Source of the DNA: Chloroflexota bacterium | GTDB lineage: Bacteria; Chloroflexota; Anaerolineae; Aggregatilineales; Phototrophicaceae | DNA length: 8,909 nucleotides | NCBI GenBank assembly: GCA_003242205.1 | Contig: QGUR01000184.1 | Coordinates: 1 to 8,909 of the forward strand | Direction of reading: 5' to 3' | Part shown: piece after piece, positions 1-6,720 of the stretch | Numbering within the stretch: position 1 is the stretch's first letter | Layout of the letters: each line of letters starts with the position of its first letter | Made by a program: the position numbers and the translations under genes | Notes under the pieces: generated by a model | What the model was told of the DNA's origin: nothing | Seen by the model: only the letters and a program-made list of their open reading frames with translations | The model's database searches: none

Positions 1-21
1 GAGGAGCCAGAAGTGAAGCGC

Positions 22-1986
22 TTAGCTGTACAGCACGTAGCGGTTGAGAAAGCGCAGGATCGCCTCGTAATAGGCTTCTATCGTTTCGGGTTTCCGCCAG
101 CCATGACCTTCACCCTCAAAAACGATGTATTCGTGCGGTACGCGACGCGCCCGCAACGCGGCGACAATCAAATCTGACTGTTCCTTTGGCACGACTTTGT
201 CCTCCGTGCCCTGAAAAATCAGCACCGGATCGACGATACGATCCGCCCGGAACAGCGGCGAACGCTCGCGATAGCGTTCCGCATCGTCGGGCAGCACGCC
301 GAGCAGCGATTCGCTGTAGCGCGACTCGAATTTGAATTCGGACTCGGCGATCAGCATGAACTGGTTGGAAATGCCGTAGGAACAGATGCCGGCGCGATAG
401 AAGTGCGGCTTTTCGATGAGCGATTGCAGCACGGTAAACCCGCCGGCGCTGCCGCCCATAATGACCAGCCGCGAAGGATCGACCAACCCGCGATCCACCA
501 GCGCCTGCGCGCCGCTGGCGCTATCCTCTACGTCGTAAATGCCCCACGCTCCACGCAGCTTGTCCTGATAAGCGCGGCCATATCCGGTGCTGCCGCGATG
601 ATTCACCTCCAGCACGGCAAAACCGCGCGTGGCGAAAAACTGGGCAACTGGCGAGTACCCGGCCTGCGCCTGCGATGTCGGCCCGCCGTGAACGTAGACG
701 ACCAGCGGCGGCTTGCCGGTTCCTTCGTATTCCGGGTTCGTGGGAGCGTAGTACAGCCCGTGCACGGTTTCGCCGTCGTGGCCTGTCCAGACAATCGCTT
801 CGGGAACAGACAGATAGGAAGCCGGAAGGCTTTCGGAACCCGAACGGCGATGCACGGTCAGGCCGCGCCCTTCTGCGATGATGACGCTGATACCGCGCGG
901 CGTGTCCGGCTCCAGAGACAGGATCGGTGGCGCGACTGGCCCCTGAGCCTCGTAGGTAATCACGCGGCTGGGAATGGTCGGAGAACCCGCGATCAGCGCC
1001 ACGGCATCGCGGGTTGGCGACGCAGCAATCTGTTCCAGATAGGTGTAGTCGTCCAGCTCGTCGACTTTGGTCGCTTCATGTGTGCGCGTGTCGATCTTCC
1101 ACAGGCTGTTGAAGCCACGCTCGTTACGAATGCTGTAGATCCAGCGGCTATCATGGCTCCAGGCATAGACTCGCATCCCTTGAACCCACGCGGGCGCACC
1201 ATGTTCGACCTCGCCGGTTGTAAGCTGCACGTGAGTGCGCTCTGCCAGATCGTAGAGATAAATGTGCCCCCAGCCACTGGCGTCACTGATGTACGACAGC
1301 ATGCGCCCATCCGGAGAAAATTCGGGTTGCAGAATTGCCGTTTTTTCATCCCCGGCGATGACTTCGATGCTGGCAATCTGCGGCATACCCGATGCATCCG
1401 CTTCAAGCGTGGTCAAATGCAGTTCCGTGCCGTCCCACGGCATCTGCGGGTGGTTCCAGGTGATGTAAGCCAGCCGCGTACCACTGGGATGCCAGACCGG
1501 CTGCATGTAAAAATCGGCCTGAAAAGCCAGTTTGCGCGGCCAGTGCTCACCCTCGGTGTCGACAATCGCCAGACCGTCAACGCCTTCGTAGTGATGAACG
1601 AATACGACCCACTGGCCGAACGGCGAAACTGCCGGCGAAGCCAGCCGGCCAAACGCCGGTGTGATCGGGCGTGGCAGCCCTTCCGACAACGACTGGCAGT
1701 ACAGGCGACCGTCAGATGCCGCGAACAGCACGCGCCCCTGTGAAACGGTGAATTCGCCGCCTCCGTAACCGATGCCGCCCCGCACCGAGAGCTCGGTGTT
1801 CAGGTCGCGCGGAGCCTGTAGTCCCTGCTGGGCAACCAGCACGCCCTGTTTGCCGCGCCCCTCCAGCCAGACCAGTGTTTCACCATCGTCGTCCCACTGC
1901 ACATCGTACAATCGAAGTTTCGACGGCATGGATTTCGGCGAAAGCGGGCTTCGCCAGGTTCCATACTGTTGCAGACGCTTGACCAC
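22..1986 (-). CDS. S9-family serine peptidase (prolyl oligopeptidase / acylaminoacyl-peptidase-like)
   Basis: This 654-aa protein probably cleaves short peptides or removes blocked N-terminal residues in the cytoplasm; no signal peptide or membrane segment is visible. Residues ~20-370 form a beta-propeller with PD40-type blades, for example around 160-176, 220-247 and 265-300 (WHPSGTRLAY, FSPDGRMLSY). Residues ~395-652 are the alpha/beta-hydrolase domain. The oxyanion-side HGGP is at 433-436, the nucleophile Ser513 in GGSAGG, Asp596 in GTEDKVVP and His628 in GEGHGW, so the triad is complete. The length is normal for the S9C group. The start is GTG at 1984-1986, preceded by AGGAG (1995-1999) with 8-nt spacing. 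The gene has its own promoter and a structured leader upstream (see those entries). The family is firm; substrate and the exact S9 subgroup are inferred. Confidence 0.95.
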   Translation of the reverse strand: MVKRLQQYGTWRSPLSPKSMPSKLRLYDVQWDDDGETLVWLEGRGKQGVLVAQQGLQAPRDLNTELSVRGGIGYGGGEFTVSQGRVLFAASDGRLYCQSLSEGLPRPITPAFGRLASPAVSPFGQWVVFVHHYEGVDGLAIVDTEGEHWPRKLAFQADFYMQPVWHPSGTRLAYITWNHPQMPWDGTELHLTTLEADASGMPQIASIEVIAGDEKTAILQPEFSPDGRMLSYISDASGWGHIYLYDLAERTHVQLTTGEVEHGAPAWVQGMRVYAWSHDSRWIYSIRNERGFNSLWKIDTRTHEATKVDELDDYTYLEQIAASPTRDAVALIAGSPTIPSRVITYEAQGPVAPPILSLEPDTPRGISVIIAEGRGLTVHRRSGSESLPASYLSVPEAIVWTGHDGETVHGLYYAPTNPEYEGTGKPPLVVYVHGGPTSQAQAGYSPVAQFFATRGFAVLEVNHRGSTGYGRAYQDKLRGAWGIYDVEDSASGAQALVDRGLVDPSRLVIMGGSAGGFTVLQSLIEKPHFYRAGICSYGISNQFMLIAESEFKFESRYSESLLGVLPDDAERYRERSPLFRADRIVDPVLIFQGTEDKVVPKEQSDLIVAALRARRVPHEYIVFEGEGHGWRKPETIEAYYEAILRFLNRYVLYS

Positions 1987-1994
1987 CTAACTTA

Positions 1995-1999
1995 CTCCT
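1995..1999 (-). promoter_or_regulatory. Ribosome binding site of the S9 peptidase
   Basis: On the minus strand this reads AGGAG and lies 8 nt before the GTG codon at 1984-1986. It supports GTG initiation, since there is no nearby in-frame ATG with a comparable site. Confidence 0.8.
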
Positions 2000-2015
2000 G
2001 CGAGGATAGTCGTGG

Positions 2016-2047
2016 GGATAAAGAAACGCCCCGTTCTCACGGGGCGT
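2016..2047 (-). terminator. Intrinsic terminator (or attenuator) in the S9 peptidase leader
   Basis: On the minus strand a perfect 9-bp stem ACGCCCCGT / ACGGGGCGT (arms 2039-2047 and 2026-2034) closes a 4-nt GAGA loop. It is followed directly by the T-rich tract TTTCTTTAT, the classical form of a Rho-independent terminator. It lies about 17 nt before the peptidase ribosome binding site and about 80 nt downstream of a good promoter. It would therefore end most transcripts from that promoter unless read through. On the plus strand it is followed by CGGGTTTTGG, a poorer T tract, so minus-strand function is preferred. Confidence 0.7.
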
Positions 2048-2127
2048 CGGGTTTTGGTATGGAGTGCGGCAAGAAGTTTTTTATGAAAAATTAGTTTCTG
2101 CACTCCACACGTCTATTTAGTGTTGCT
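2018..2127 (-). ncRNA. Candidate ~110-nt structured leader RNA or small RNA
   Basis: A transcript starting ~7 nt after the -10 box at 2134-2139 and ending in the T tract near 2018 would be about 110 nt long. It contains two hairpins. The first (2057-2110) has an 11-bp outer stem GTGTGGAGTGC / GCACTCCATAC with one G-U pair, then a 4-nt bulge (TGCC), an inner AGAA/TTCT stem and an AT-rich tip TTTTT-CAT-AAAAA. The second is the terminator hairpin at 2026-2047. I recognise no known riboswitch or T-box consensus in it. No clear antiterminator pairing with the terminator arm is visible, so it could be a small RNA with partial read-through or an attenuated 5' UTR. Transcription is inferred from promoter and terminator alone. 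Confidence 0.45.
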
Positions 2128-2133
2128 GCTCGT

Positions 2134-2163
2134 AGTATAGAGCACAGTAAACGGCGACGTCAA
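2134..2163 (-). promoter_or_regulatory. Sigma70-type promoter for the leader RNA and S9 peptidase
   Basis: On the minus strand TTGACG (2158-2163) is followed after 18 nt by TATACT (2134-2139). Both boxes match the housekeeping consensus at five of six positions. The predicted transcription start is near 2127, giving about 140 nt of leader before the peptidase GTG. Confidence 0.65.
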
Positions 2164-2193
2164 CAAGATTTTTATAGCTGGTTCTCATCTGGA

Positions 2194-2230
2194 GATCGTT
2201 CTGATCGTAACTAACGATAGTTCGCATCGT
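2194..2230 (-). promoter_or_regulatory. Possible operator/activator site upstream of the peptidase promoter
   Basis: AACTA-ACGA-TAGTT (2209-2222) is a dyad with 5-bp arms. It is flanked by two GATCGT direct repeats (2194-2199 and 2203-2208) and another ATCGT at 2226-2230. The cluster ends about 30 bp upstream of the -35 box, a usual place for an activator. No regulator is identified, and the similarity could be chance in a lower-GC spacer. Confidence 0.2.
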
Positions 2231-2299
2231 CACAATATCGACAGCGGGTGTTTACTAACAGGTGTTACCATTGCTGAAAATGTCTTAAGAAGGCTGATA

Positions 2300-2354
2300 T
2301 ACAAATAAAGCGTTGAGGGAAAACACTTGAAATCGCGCACCCTCAACGCTTTAT
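2300..2354 (-). terminator. Long perfect inverted repeat, probable terminator of the L,D-transpeptidase gene
   Basis: A perfect 15-bp inverted repeat (arms 2305-2319 and 2340-2354, ATAAAGCGTTGAGGG and its complement) encloses a 20-nt loop. On the minus strand the second arm ends CGCTTTAT and runs into TTTGT. It begins 64 nt after the transpeptidase stop codon and is the only strong candidate to end that transcript. The 20-nt loop is longer than usual for a terminator. On the plus strand the arm is also followed by TTTATGG, so weak bidirectional action is possible. Confidence 0.6.
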
Positions 2355-2418
2355 GGAGTCCTTAACAGCTTCTCATTTAGCGCTAATTTCGTGCAATCTG
2401 CACAAGCTTAGCGCCGGC

Positions 2419-4185
2419 TTAGGCCCGCCCTCCCTGCGCAAGCCAGGCCCGTGCCAGTTCGCTTTGCGGCGCGTATTCGCTGGAGATGATCTCGACGATG
2501 GTTCCGGCCTCAGCCCAGTGATACAGCTTCTCGGCGTTGCTGTTCTCGGACATCACACAGCCATACGTGTAGGGATAGCCAACATTGCCGCCGCCAAGAT
2601 ACGCGCCGTTTGGCAGCCGCACCGCGCCGTGGAAACCGTTCATCAGGCCCGGCACGACTTCATAGATGCCCATGAACCAGTACATTTCCCACTGGCCGCA
2701 ACCAGACTGGCCGCAGAGTTCAAACGTGCTGCCCAGCGCCTTCTCGCTATGCGACAGAATCTGGTAGACGCCGGGATAGGTCGGGAAACTCGACGTGCCG
2801 GACGAAATCAGCCAGCGGAACACCTCGCGGCCATTCTCATACGCCACCAGCGACTGCGTATCGAGGTTGACGATAATCCGCTTTTCCGCAACAGGCTCCA
2901 GCGGGAGCGTGATATCGCGCGACGGCAGATTGATCGTCATGCCGGGCGTGAGGCGATCCCAGTCCAGACCGGGATTGGCATTGGTCAGCGCATAGAAGGG
3001 AACGCCAAGCCGCCGCGCAATCCGGTATCCGGTATCACCCGATACAACCTCATACCGGGTGGGGCGATAGCGAATGCGAAGGTTGACGCTTGTCTTGCCT
3101 TCGCGAATCGCTTCCTCGACATTGCCCATCGTTTCGGTCGGCTCAAGATAGCGCACGCCATCCGGTTCCGGGTTTAGCGTGGCGTTCTGCGCCTGCAGAA
3201 AGTCGTGGAAGACATCTTCGCGCAGCCCCAGACCATCCGTTTTCGCCTCCAGCCACGAGGTAAAGGTGTCGCGGTCGGTCGCCCAGGTGATGCGTTCGTC
3301 GCGCATCGGGTCATAGCCAATCAGCGTGAACTGCTGGCTGGCCAGCGCCGCTGCCTGTTCCAGATAGGGTTCCGGGTCGATGACTTCGGGCTGCAGCGGG
3401 TTCATGACCAGCTCAAGCGTGCCGGTAGCGGCCACAGCAGCCGCATTCTCGCGCAGTCGCTCAACCGTGCTGCCGACATCGAGCACCGCGCCCGGACGGC
3501 CTTCCACGCCCACCAGCCTGTCTCCCTCCCAGCGGTAGCCAGCGTTGTAGGCCGCGTAATTTGCTTCTTCCGTCAGGTTGAGCAGATAGTTCTGGGCCAC
3601 AAACAGATCGACATCGACGACCGGCTCCACGCTATAGCCAAACGGCAGCCCGGCCATGCCGACCGCGCGTGCGCGTTCCGCCGTCTTGTGGCTGTCCAGA
3701 ATCAGGCCCAGTTCGTCCGGTTTGACCGACCACGAACGCTCACCCGCAGTCAACTGAAGCCGCAGGGAAGTGCGCCACGTCTGTTCCAGCTTGGCCGCCG
3801 CCTCTTCGACTGTCAGATCGCCAAGATGCGTGCCGAGCGCCCAGACATTCGGAAACAGACGGCCCGTAACCAGATGCGACACCACAAACAGGGCAAACAG
3901 CGCCACCAGCCCAATGCCGATCGCCCTGGCAACGTAGGGCCGGTGCAGCGCATACCACCATGCATCCCGAATCCAGAGTTCCGCGCGCGCCCGCCAGTTG
4001 TTGGCGGTCACGGGCACTTCGGGCCGTCGCTGGCGCGCCCAGCGCGGCGTCCCCGTTATCAGCACGGACGCTTCGGCAGTCCGCGCGGTAGTTGCGAAGG
4101 GCAAATTCGTCCGGCGCGCACGCCGGGATGTCACCCGTTCGCGCACGCTCCGGCGGCGTCTAATATGAGGGTGCTCTATGTCCAT
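2419..4185 (-). CDS. Membrane-anchored LysM/YkuD L,D-transpeptidase with PG-binding-like region
   Basis: The 588-aa protein probably cross-links or modifies peptidoglycan outside the membrane. Residues 1-75 are an Arg-rich cytoplasmic tail and 86-106 one hydrophobic helix. Residues ~110-345 resemble the PG_binding_4 region found upstream of YkuD domains. A LysM lies at ~377-421 (YEVVSGDTGYRIARRLGVP...LTPGMTINLPS). The YkuD domain spans ~435-567 with His519-Gly520 (FHGA) and Cys543 in TYGC. The usual motif is S/T-H-G-C-x-R; here the second His is Tyr541 and the Arg is Met545, while the catalytic Cys and upstream His are kept. Cys491 and Cys496 (CGQSGC) form an extra pair in an insert. ATG at 4183-4185 is the first start; its ribosome binding site is weak. 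The gene lies 109 nt after the cupin gene and could be co-transcribed with it. Confidence 0.9.
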   Translation of the reverse strand: MDIEHPHIRRRRSVRERVTSRRARRTNLPFATTARTAEASVLITGTPRWARQRRPEVPVTANNWRARAELWIRDAWWYALHRPYVARAIGIGLVALFALFVVSHLVTGRLFPNVWALGTHLGDLTVEEAAAKLEQTWRTSLRLQLTAGERSWSVKPDELGLILDSHKTAERARAVGMAGLPFGYSVEPVVDVDLFVAQNYLLNLTEEANYAAYNAGYRWEGDRLVGVEGRPGAVLDVGSTVERLRENAAAVAATGTLELVMNPLQPEVIDPEPYLEQAAALASQQFTLIGYDPMRDERITWATDRDTFTSWLEAKTDGLGLREDVFHDFLQAQNATLNPEPDGVRYLEPTETMGNVEEAIREGKTSVNLRIRYRPTRYEVVSGDTGYRIARRLGVPFYALTNANPGLDWDRLTPGMTINLPSRDITLPLEPVAEKRIIVNLDTQSLVAYENGREVFRWLISSGTSSFPTYPGVYQILSHSEKALGSTFELCGQSGCGQWEMYWFMGIYEVVPGLMNGFHGAVRLPNGAYLGGGNVGYPYTYGCVMSENSNAEKLYHWAEAGTIVEIISSEYAPQSELARAWLAQGGRA

Positions 4186-4209
4186 CGCGCGTCACTCAAA
4201 AGCTAACAA

Positions 4210-4266
4210 GTCACGTTTAATACTGAAATCCCACCTCTACTTTAATACAGGGGATCAAAACGTGAC
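4210..4266 (-). repeat. Nested inverted repeats upstream of the L,D-transpeptidase gene
   Basis: Outer 9-bp perfect arms GTCACGTTT (4210-4218) and AAACGTGAC (4258-4266) enclose inner arms ATCCC (4228-4232) and GGGAT (4251-4255). The 8-bp direct repeat TTTAATAC occurs at 4216-4223 and 4241-4248. On the minus strand this folds as two stacked stems separated by an internal loop. TTGTCA and TATTAA boxes (15-nt spacing) fall inside it, so it may overlap the transpeptidase promoter or act as an operator. No T tract follows, so it does not look like a terminator for the cupin gene. Confidence 0.35.
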
Positions 4267-4294
4267 AAGTGAGCTAGGAGAAACGGCGCGAAAT

Positions 4295-4639
4295 TTAACG
4301 GGCTTCGGTGCGATAATCGTTGCGCGGCGGTGAAAAGGCGTCGATCACCAGTGTGTCGATGATGGCGCGCGCGCTGTGCAGCACGCCTCCGGGAATGGCA
4401 TAACTATCGCCCGGATGCAGCACCTGAGTCACGCCGCCAATCGTGATTTCAACCCGGCCATAGATGACGTAGCCAACCTGATCGTTCTTGTGGCTGTGCT
4501 CGGGGACGACCGCATCGCGTTCCAGAAAAAACTCGCAGAGCATCACTTCATCGGTCGTGCTCATCGTCCGGCGATGCACGCCTGTAAGCATCTCCACCTG
4601 TTCCGAATCGCGTGGAGTAACAAAGTAACCGTCTGCCAT
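4295..4639 (-). CDS. Small single-domain cupin protein
   Basis: This 114-aa protein is one conserved beta-barrel (cupin_2 type). Motif 1 is HSHKNDQVGYVIYG, with likely metal ligands His48, His50 and Gln54 and the conserved Gly61. Motif 2 is PGDSYAIPGGVLH (76-88) with His88 as the fourth ligand. The HxHxxxQ form is common in small stand-alone cupins. No second domain, DNA-binding part or signal peptide is visible. It could be a metal-dependent enzyme or a small-molecule-binding protein; the sequence does not decide. ATG at 4637-4639 is preceded only by a weak GAGAGTGGG. A good promoter lies at 4679-4707. The transpeptidase gene follows on the same strand. Confidence 0.88.
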   Translation of the reverse strand: MADGYFVTPRDSEQVEMLTGVHRRTMSTTDEVMLCEFFLERDAVVPEHSHKNDQVGYVIYGRVEITIGGVTQVLHPGDSYAIPGGVLHSARAIIDTLVIDAFSPPRNDYRTEAR

Positions 4640-4678
4640 GTAATCCCACTCTCTGAAAGGTTGCTAATTTTCGTTTGT

Positions 4679-4707
4679 ATTATGTCGATGGCGATCTTCG
4701 TTGTCTA
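4679..4707 (-). promoter_or_regulatory. Sigma70-type promoter for the cupin gene
   Basis: On the minus strand TAGACA (4702-4707) and CATAAT (4679-4684) are separated by 17 nt. Each differs from the consensus at one position. The predicted start near 4672 leaves a leader of about 33 nt before the cupin ATG. Confidence 0.6.
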
Positions 4708-4743
4708 CCACATGGACTTATGCCTCCCCACTTCGCCATAGCA

Positions 4744-4766
4744 TTGACAGGCGGGTCGGCTACAAT
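4744..4766 (+). promoter_or_regulatory. Possible promoter of the GH13 gene with abnormal spacing
   Basis: A perfect -35 word TTGACA (4744-4749) and a good -10 word TACAAT (4761-4766) are only 11 nt apart, too close for a normal sigma70 promoter. One of the two may work with a poorer partner, or a different factor may be needed. The region must hold the GH13 promoter, since the neighbouring gene is divergent. Confidence 0.3.
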
Positions 4767-4787
4767 ACGGCGGTTTATCCGCATGAT

Positions 4788-4799
4788 TGATCGCGATCA
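4788..4799. promoter_or_regulatory. 12-bp perfect palindrome in the GH13 leader
   Basis: TGATCGCGATCA is a perfect dyad between the putative promoter and the GH13 ribosome binding site, where a repressor would block transcription. No partner is identified, and a 12-bp palindrome can arise by chance. Confidence 0.25.
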
Positions 4800-4819
4800 C
4801 GACAATCCTCGTGCTCCGC

Positions 4820-4824
4820 AAGGA
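4820..4824 (+). promoter_or_regulatory. Ribosome binding site that sets the GH13 start
   Basis: AAGGA lies 9 nt before ATG 4834-4836. Upstream in-frame alternatives (TTG 4675, ATG 4783) have no such site, and their extra residues do not resemble GH13 sequence. Confidence 0.75.
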
Positions 4825-4833
4825 CTGCAACGC

Positions 4834-6327
4834 ATGACCTCTGGGTCCGGTAAATTGTATATCTACGAAATCAACACCTGGGTCTGGCTGCACGAACTGA
4901 GCCAGCAGTACCAGCGCCCGGTAACGCTGAGCGACGTCCCCGACGAGGCGCTGGACGCTCTCGCCGAGTTGAACATCGACTACATCTGGATGATGGGCGT
5001 GTGGAAGCGCAGCGAATATGCACGCCTCAACGCGCTGAAATACAAACACGAGTATGTCGCCGCCCTGCCGGACATCGAAGATGAGGACGTCATCGGTTCC
5101 GCCTATTCCATCGCTGCCTATGAAGTCGAGCCGCGCATCGGCGGCCGGGAAGGTCTGGCGCAATTCCGCCAGAAGCTGCGGGAACGCGGCCTGAAACTGA
5201 TCCTCGACTTCGTGCCGAACCACATCGCCATCGACCATCCATGGGTAGACGAACATCCGGACTTCATCGTTCAGGGTTCGGCGAAAGACGCGCGCAGCCG
5301 CCCCGGCGACTTTTTCCGCCACCAGACCAGCGACCAGCGCGCGATGATCTTCGCGCATGGCCGCGACCCGTATTTCCCCGGATGGAGCGACACGGCGCAG
5401 TTGAACGTCTTTAACCCCGAACTGCGCGAGGCTTTGCTCGAAACGCTGCTGGATGTTGCCAGCCAGTGCGACGGCGTGCGCTGCGACATGGCGATGCTCG
5501 TCATGAACGAGATCTTTCGCAACACCTGGAATGGCTATGTCGCCGACCCGCCCGAAACCGACTTCTGGCCGTTCATGATTCCGCAGGTCAAAGCGCGCTA
5601 TTCCGAGTTCATCATGATCGCCGAAGTCTACTGGGGGCGCGAATACGACATGCTGCAACAGGGGTTCGATTTCACCTACGATAAAACCCTGTACGACCGC
5701 ATCATGGAAGTCGATGTGCAGAAAGTGCACGCTCACCTGACCGCGCCGATTGAGTTTCAGCAGCACATGGTGCGCTTTATCGAAAACCACGACGAGCCGC
5801 GCGCCCACGACAGGCTTGGCCCGGCGCGCAGCCTGCCCGCGGCGACGCTCATTTGCACGCTGCCCGGCGCGTGCCTGCTGCATCACGGGCAGTTGACCGG
5901 CGCGCAGGTCAAGCTGCCGGTGCAAATCCGGCGCGGCCCGATCGAAACGCAGCGCGAGGACCTACGACAGCATTACCTCAAGCTGCTGCAAGAAACGCAC
6001 ACGCCGATCTACCGGCTGGGTGAATGGCGTCTGTTCGAACTCGCGCCGGTCGCCAAAGACGACATCACCGTTTACAACCTGCTGGCTTATGGATGGCGGC
6101 TGGATGGCGAATACCGCCTGATCGTCGTCAATCTGACGTCGATCACGTCCTACGCCCGGCTACCGCTGAAAGGCTGGGAAGAGGTAGCAGGCCATGACTG
6201 GATTCTGCACGATATCGATGACGGCTCGACCTACGTCCGCCGGGGCAGCGAAATGATCACCCCGGCCCTGTTATTGGAGCCAAATCTTTTCAAAGCGCAC
6301 TTTTTCCGTTTCCAGCGCAAAGACTAG
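4834..6327 (+). CDS. GH13 alpha-amylase-family glycoside hydrolase
   Basis: The 497-aa protein is a cytoplasmic alpha-glucan-active enzyme of the alpha-amylase clan; no signal peptide is seen. The (beta/alpha)8 barrel runs from about residue 8 to 390. The four conserved regions are DFVPNH (125-130), GVRCDMA with nucleophile Asp218, IAEVYW with acid/base Glu264, and ENHDEPR with Asp320, so catalysis should be intact. The segment WMMGVWKRS (52-60) replaces the usual substrate-side loop after strand 2. Residues ~395-495 form a C-terminal beta domain. ATG 4834 was chosen for its AAGGA site. The frame is open back to 4675, but that extension would cross the divergent cupin promoter. Whether it acts as hydrolase, phosphorylase or transglycosylase cannot be told. 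It is followed after 12 nt by a small membrane-protein gene. Confidence 0.92.
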   Translation: MTSGSGKLYIYEINTWVWLHELSQQYQRPVTLSDVPDEALDALAELNIDYIWMMGVWKRSEYARLNALKYKHEYVAALPDIEDEDVIGSAYSIAAYEVEPRIGGREGLAQFRQKLRERGLKLILDFVPNHIAIDHPWVDEHPDFIVQGSAKDARSRPGDFFRHQTSDQRAMIFAHGRDPYFPGWSDTAQLNVFNPELREALLETLLDVASQCDGVRCDMAMLVMNEIFRNTWNGYVADPPETDFWPFMIPQVKARYSEFIMIAEVYWGREYDMLQQGFDFTYDKTLYDRIMEVDVQKVHAHLTAPIEFQQHMVRFIENHDEPRAHDRLGPARSLPAATLICTLPGACLLHHGQLTGAQVKLPVQIRRGPIETQREDLRQHYLKLLQETHTPIYRLGEWRLFELAPVAKDDITVYNLLAYGWRLDGEYRLIVVNLTSITSYARLPLKGWEEVAGHDWILHDIDDGSTYVRRGSEMITPALLLEPNLFKAHFFRFQRKD

Positions 6328-6339
6328 GCACGAACGCCG

Positions 6340-6708
6340 GTGCGTTACCGCAATCTCGCCCTGCTGTATGGCGGCATCACCCTGCTGTGGCTGCAACTGG
6401 AAGAGGACAGCGTACTTCCGGCTGTCGTGCTGGGGCTGGGCGCGGCGCTGCTGCTGGCGGCGCGGTTCGCCCGGCCCGCGCCAGATCGCCTGCTCCCCAT
6501 GATGCTCACAGGCGCGGCGACCGGCCTACTAACCGCCCCGCTGGCCGCCGCGCTCATGATTCTGAAAACCGGCCTGCACTTCCACGCCGTGCCGGATTAC
6601 CCCCCCGCGCAGATTCTGGCCGTGCTTGGCCGCGCGCCGCTGTGGGCGCTGGCCGGCGCGCTGGCCGGCATCGGCCTTGCGCTGGCGACCAGAGCCTTCC
6701 GGGAATAG
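6340..6708 (+). CDS. Small hydrophobic integral membrane protein, function unknown
   Basis: I do not recognise a family for this 122-aa protein. It has hydrophobic stretches near residues 6-20, 26-42, 51-75 and 91-117, consistent with three or four membrane helices, and basic residues in the loops (RFARPAPDR). Only one notable polar patch is visible (KTGLHFHAVPDYPP, 76-89), between the last two helices. The GTG start (6340-6342) lies 12 nt after the GH13 stop with no ribosome binding site of its own, so translation is probably coupled to the GH13 gene. Its stop is 12 nt from the convergent SH3b gene. The Ala/Leu/Gly-rich composition fits a membrane protein, and codon use looks like the neighbours'. 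Confidence 0.75.
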   Translation: MRYRNLALLYGGITLLWLQLEEDSVLPAVVLGLGAALLLAARFARPAPDRLLPMMLTGAATGLLTAPLAAALMILKTGLHFHAVPDYPPAQILAVLGRAPLWALAGALAGIGLALATRAFRE

Positions 6709-6720
6709 CGTCCTACCCCT

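Noticed and set aside
403..1743. 446-aa open frame antisense to the S9 peptidase
   Set aside because: The translation is Arg/Ala/His-rich with no domain and no good ribosome site, and it mirrors codon bias of the true gene.
2117..2227. 36-aa open frame on the minus strand (ATG 2225-2227, TAA 2117-2119)
   Set aside because: It has no ribosome binding site and runs through the proposed -35 and -10 boxes, so the promoter is the better explanation.
3205..4206. 333-aa open frame antisense to the L,D-transpeptidase
   Set aside because: Low-complexity basic composition and no recognisable motifs; the opposite strand carries clear LysM and YkuD domains.
4705..5925. 406-aa open frame antisense to the GH13 gene
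   Set aside because: It is a shadow of the GH13 reading frame, whose catalytic motifs are on the plus strand.
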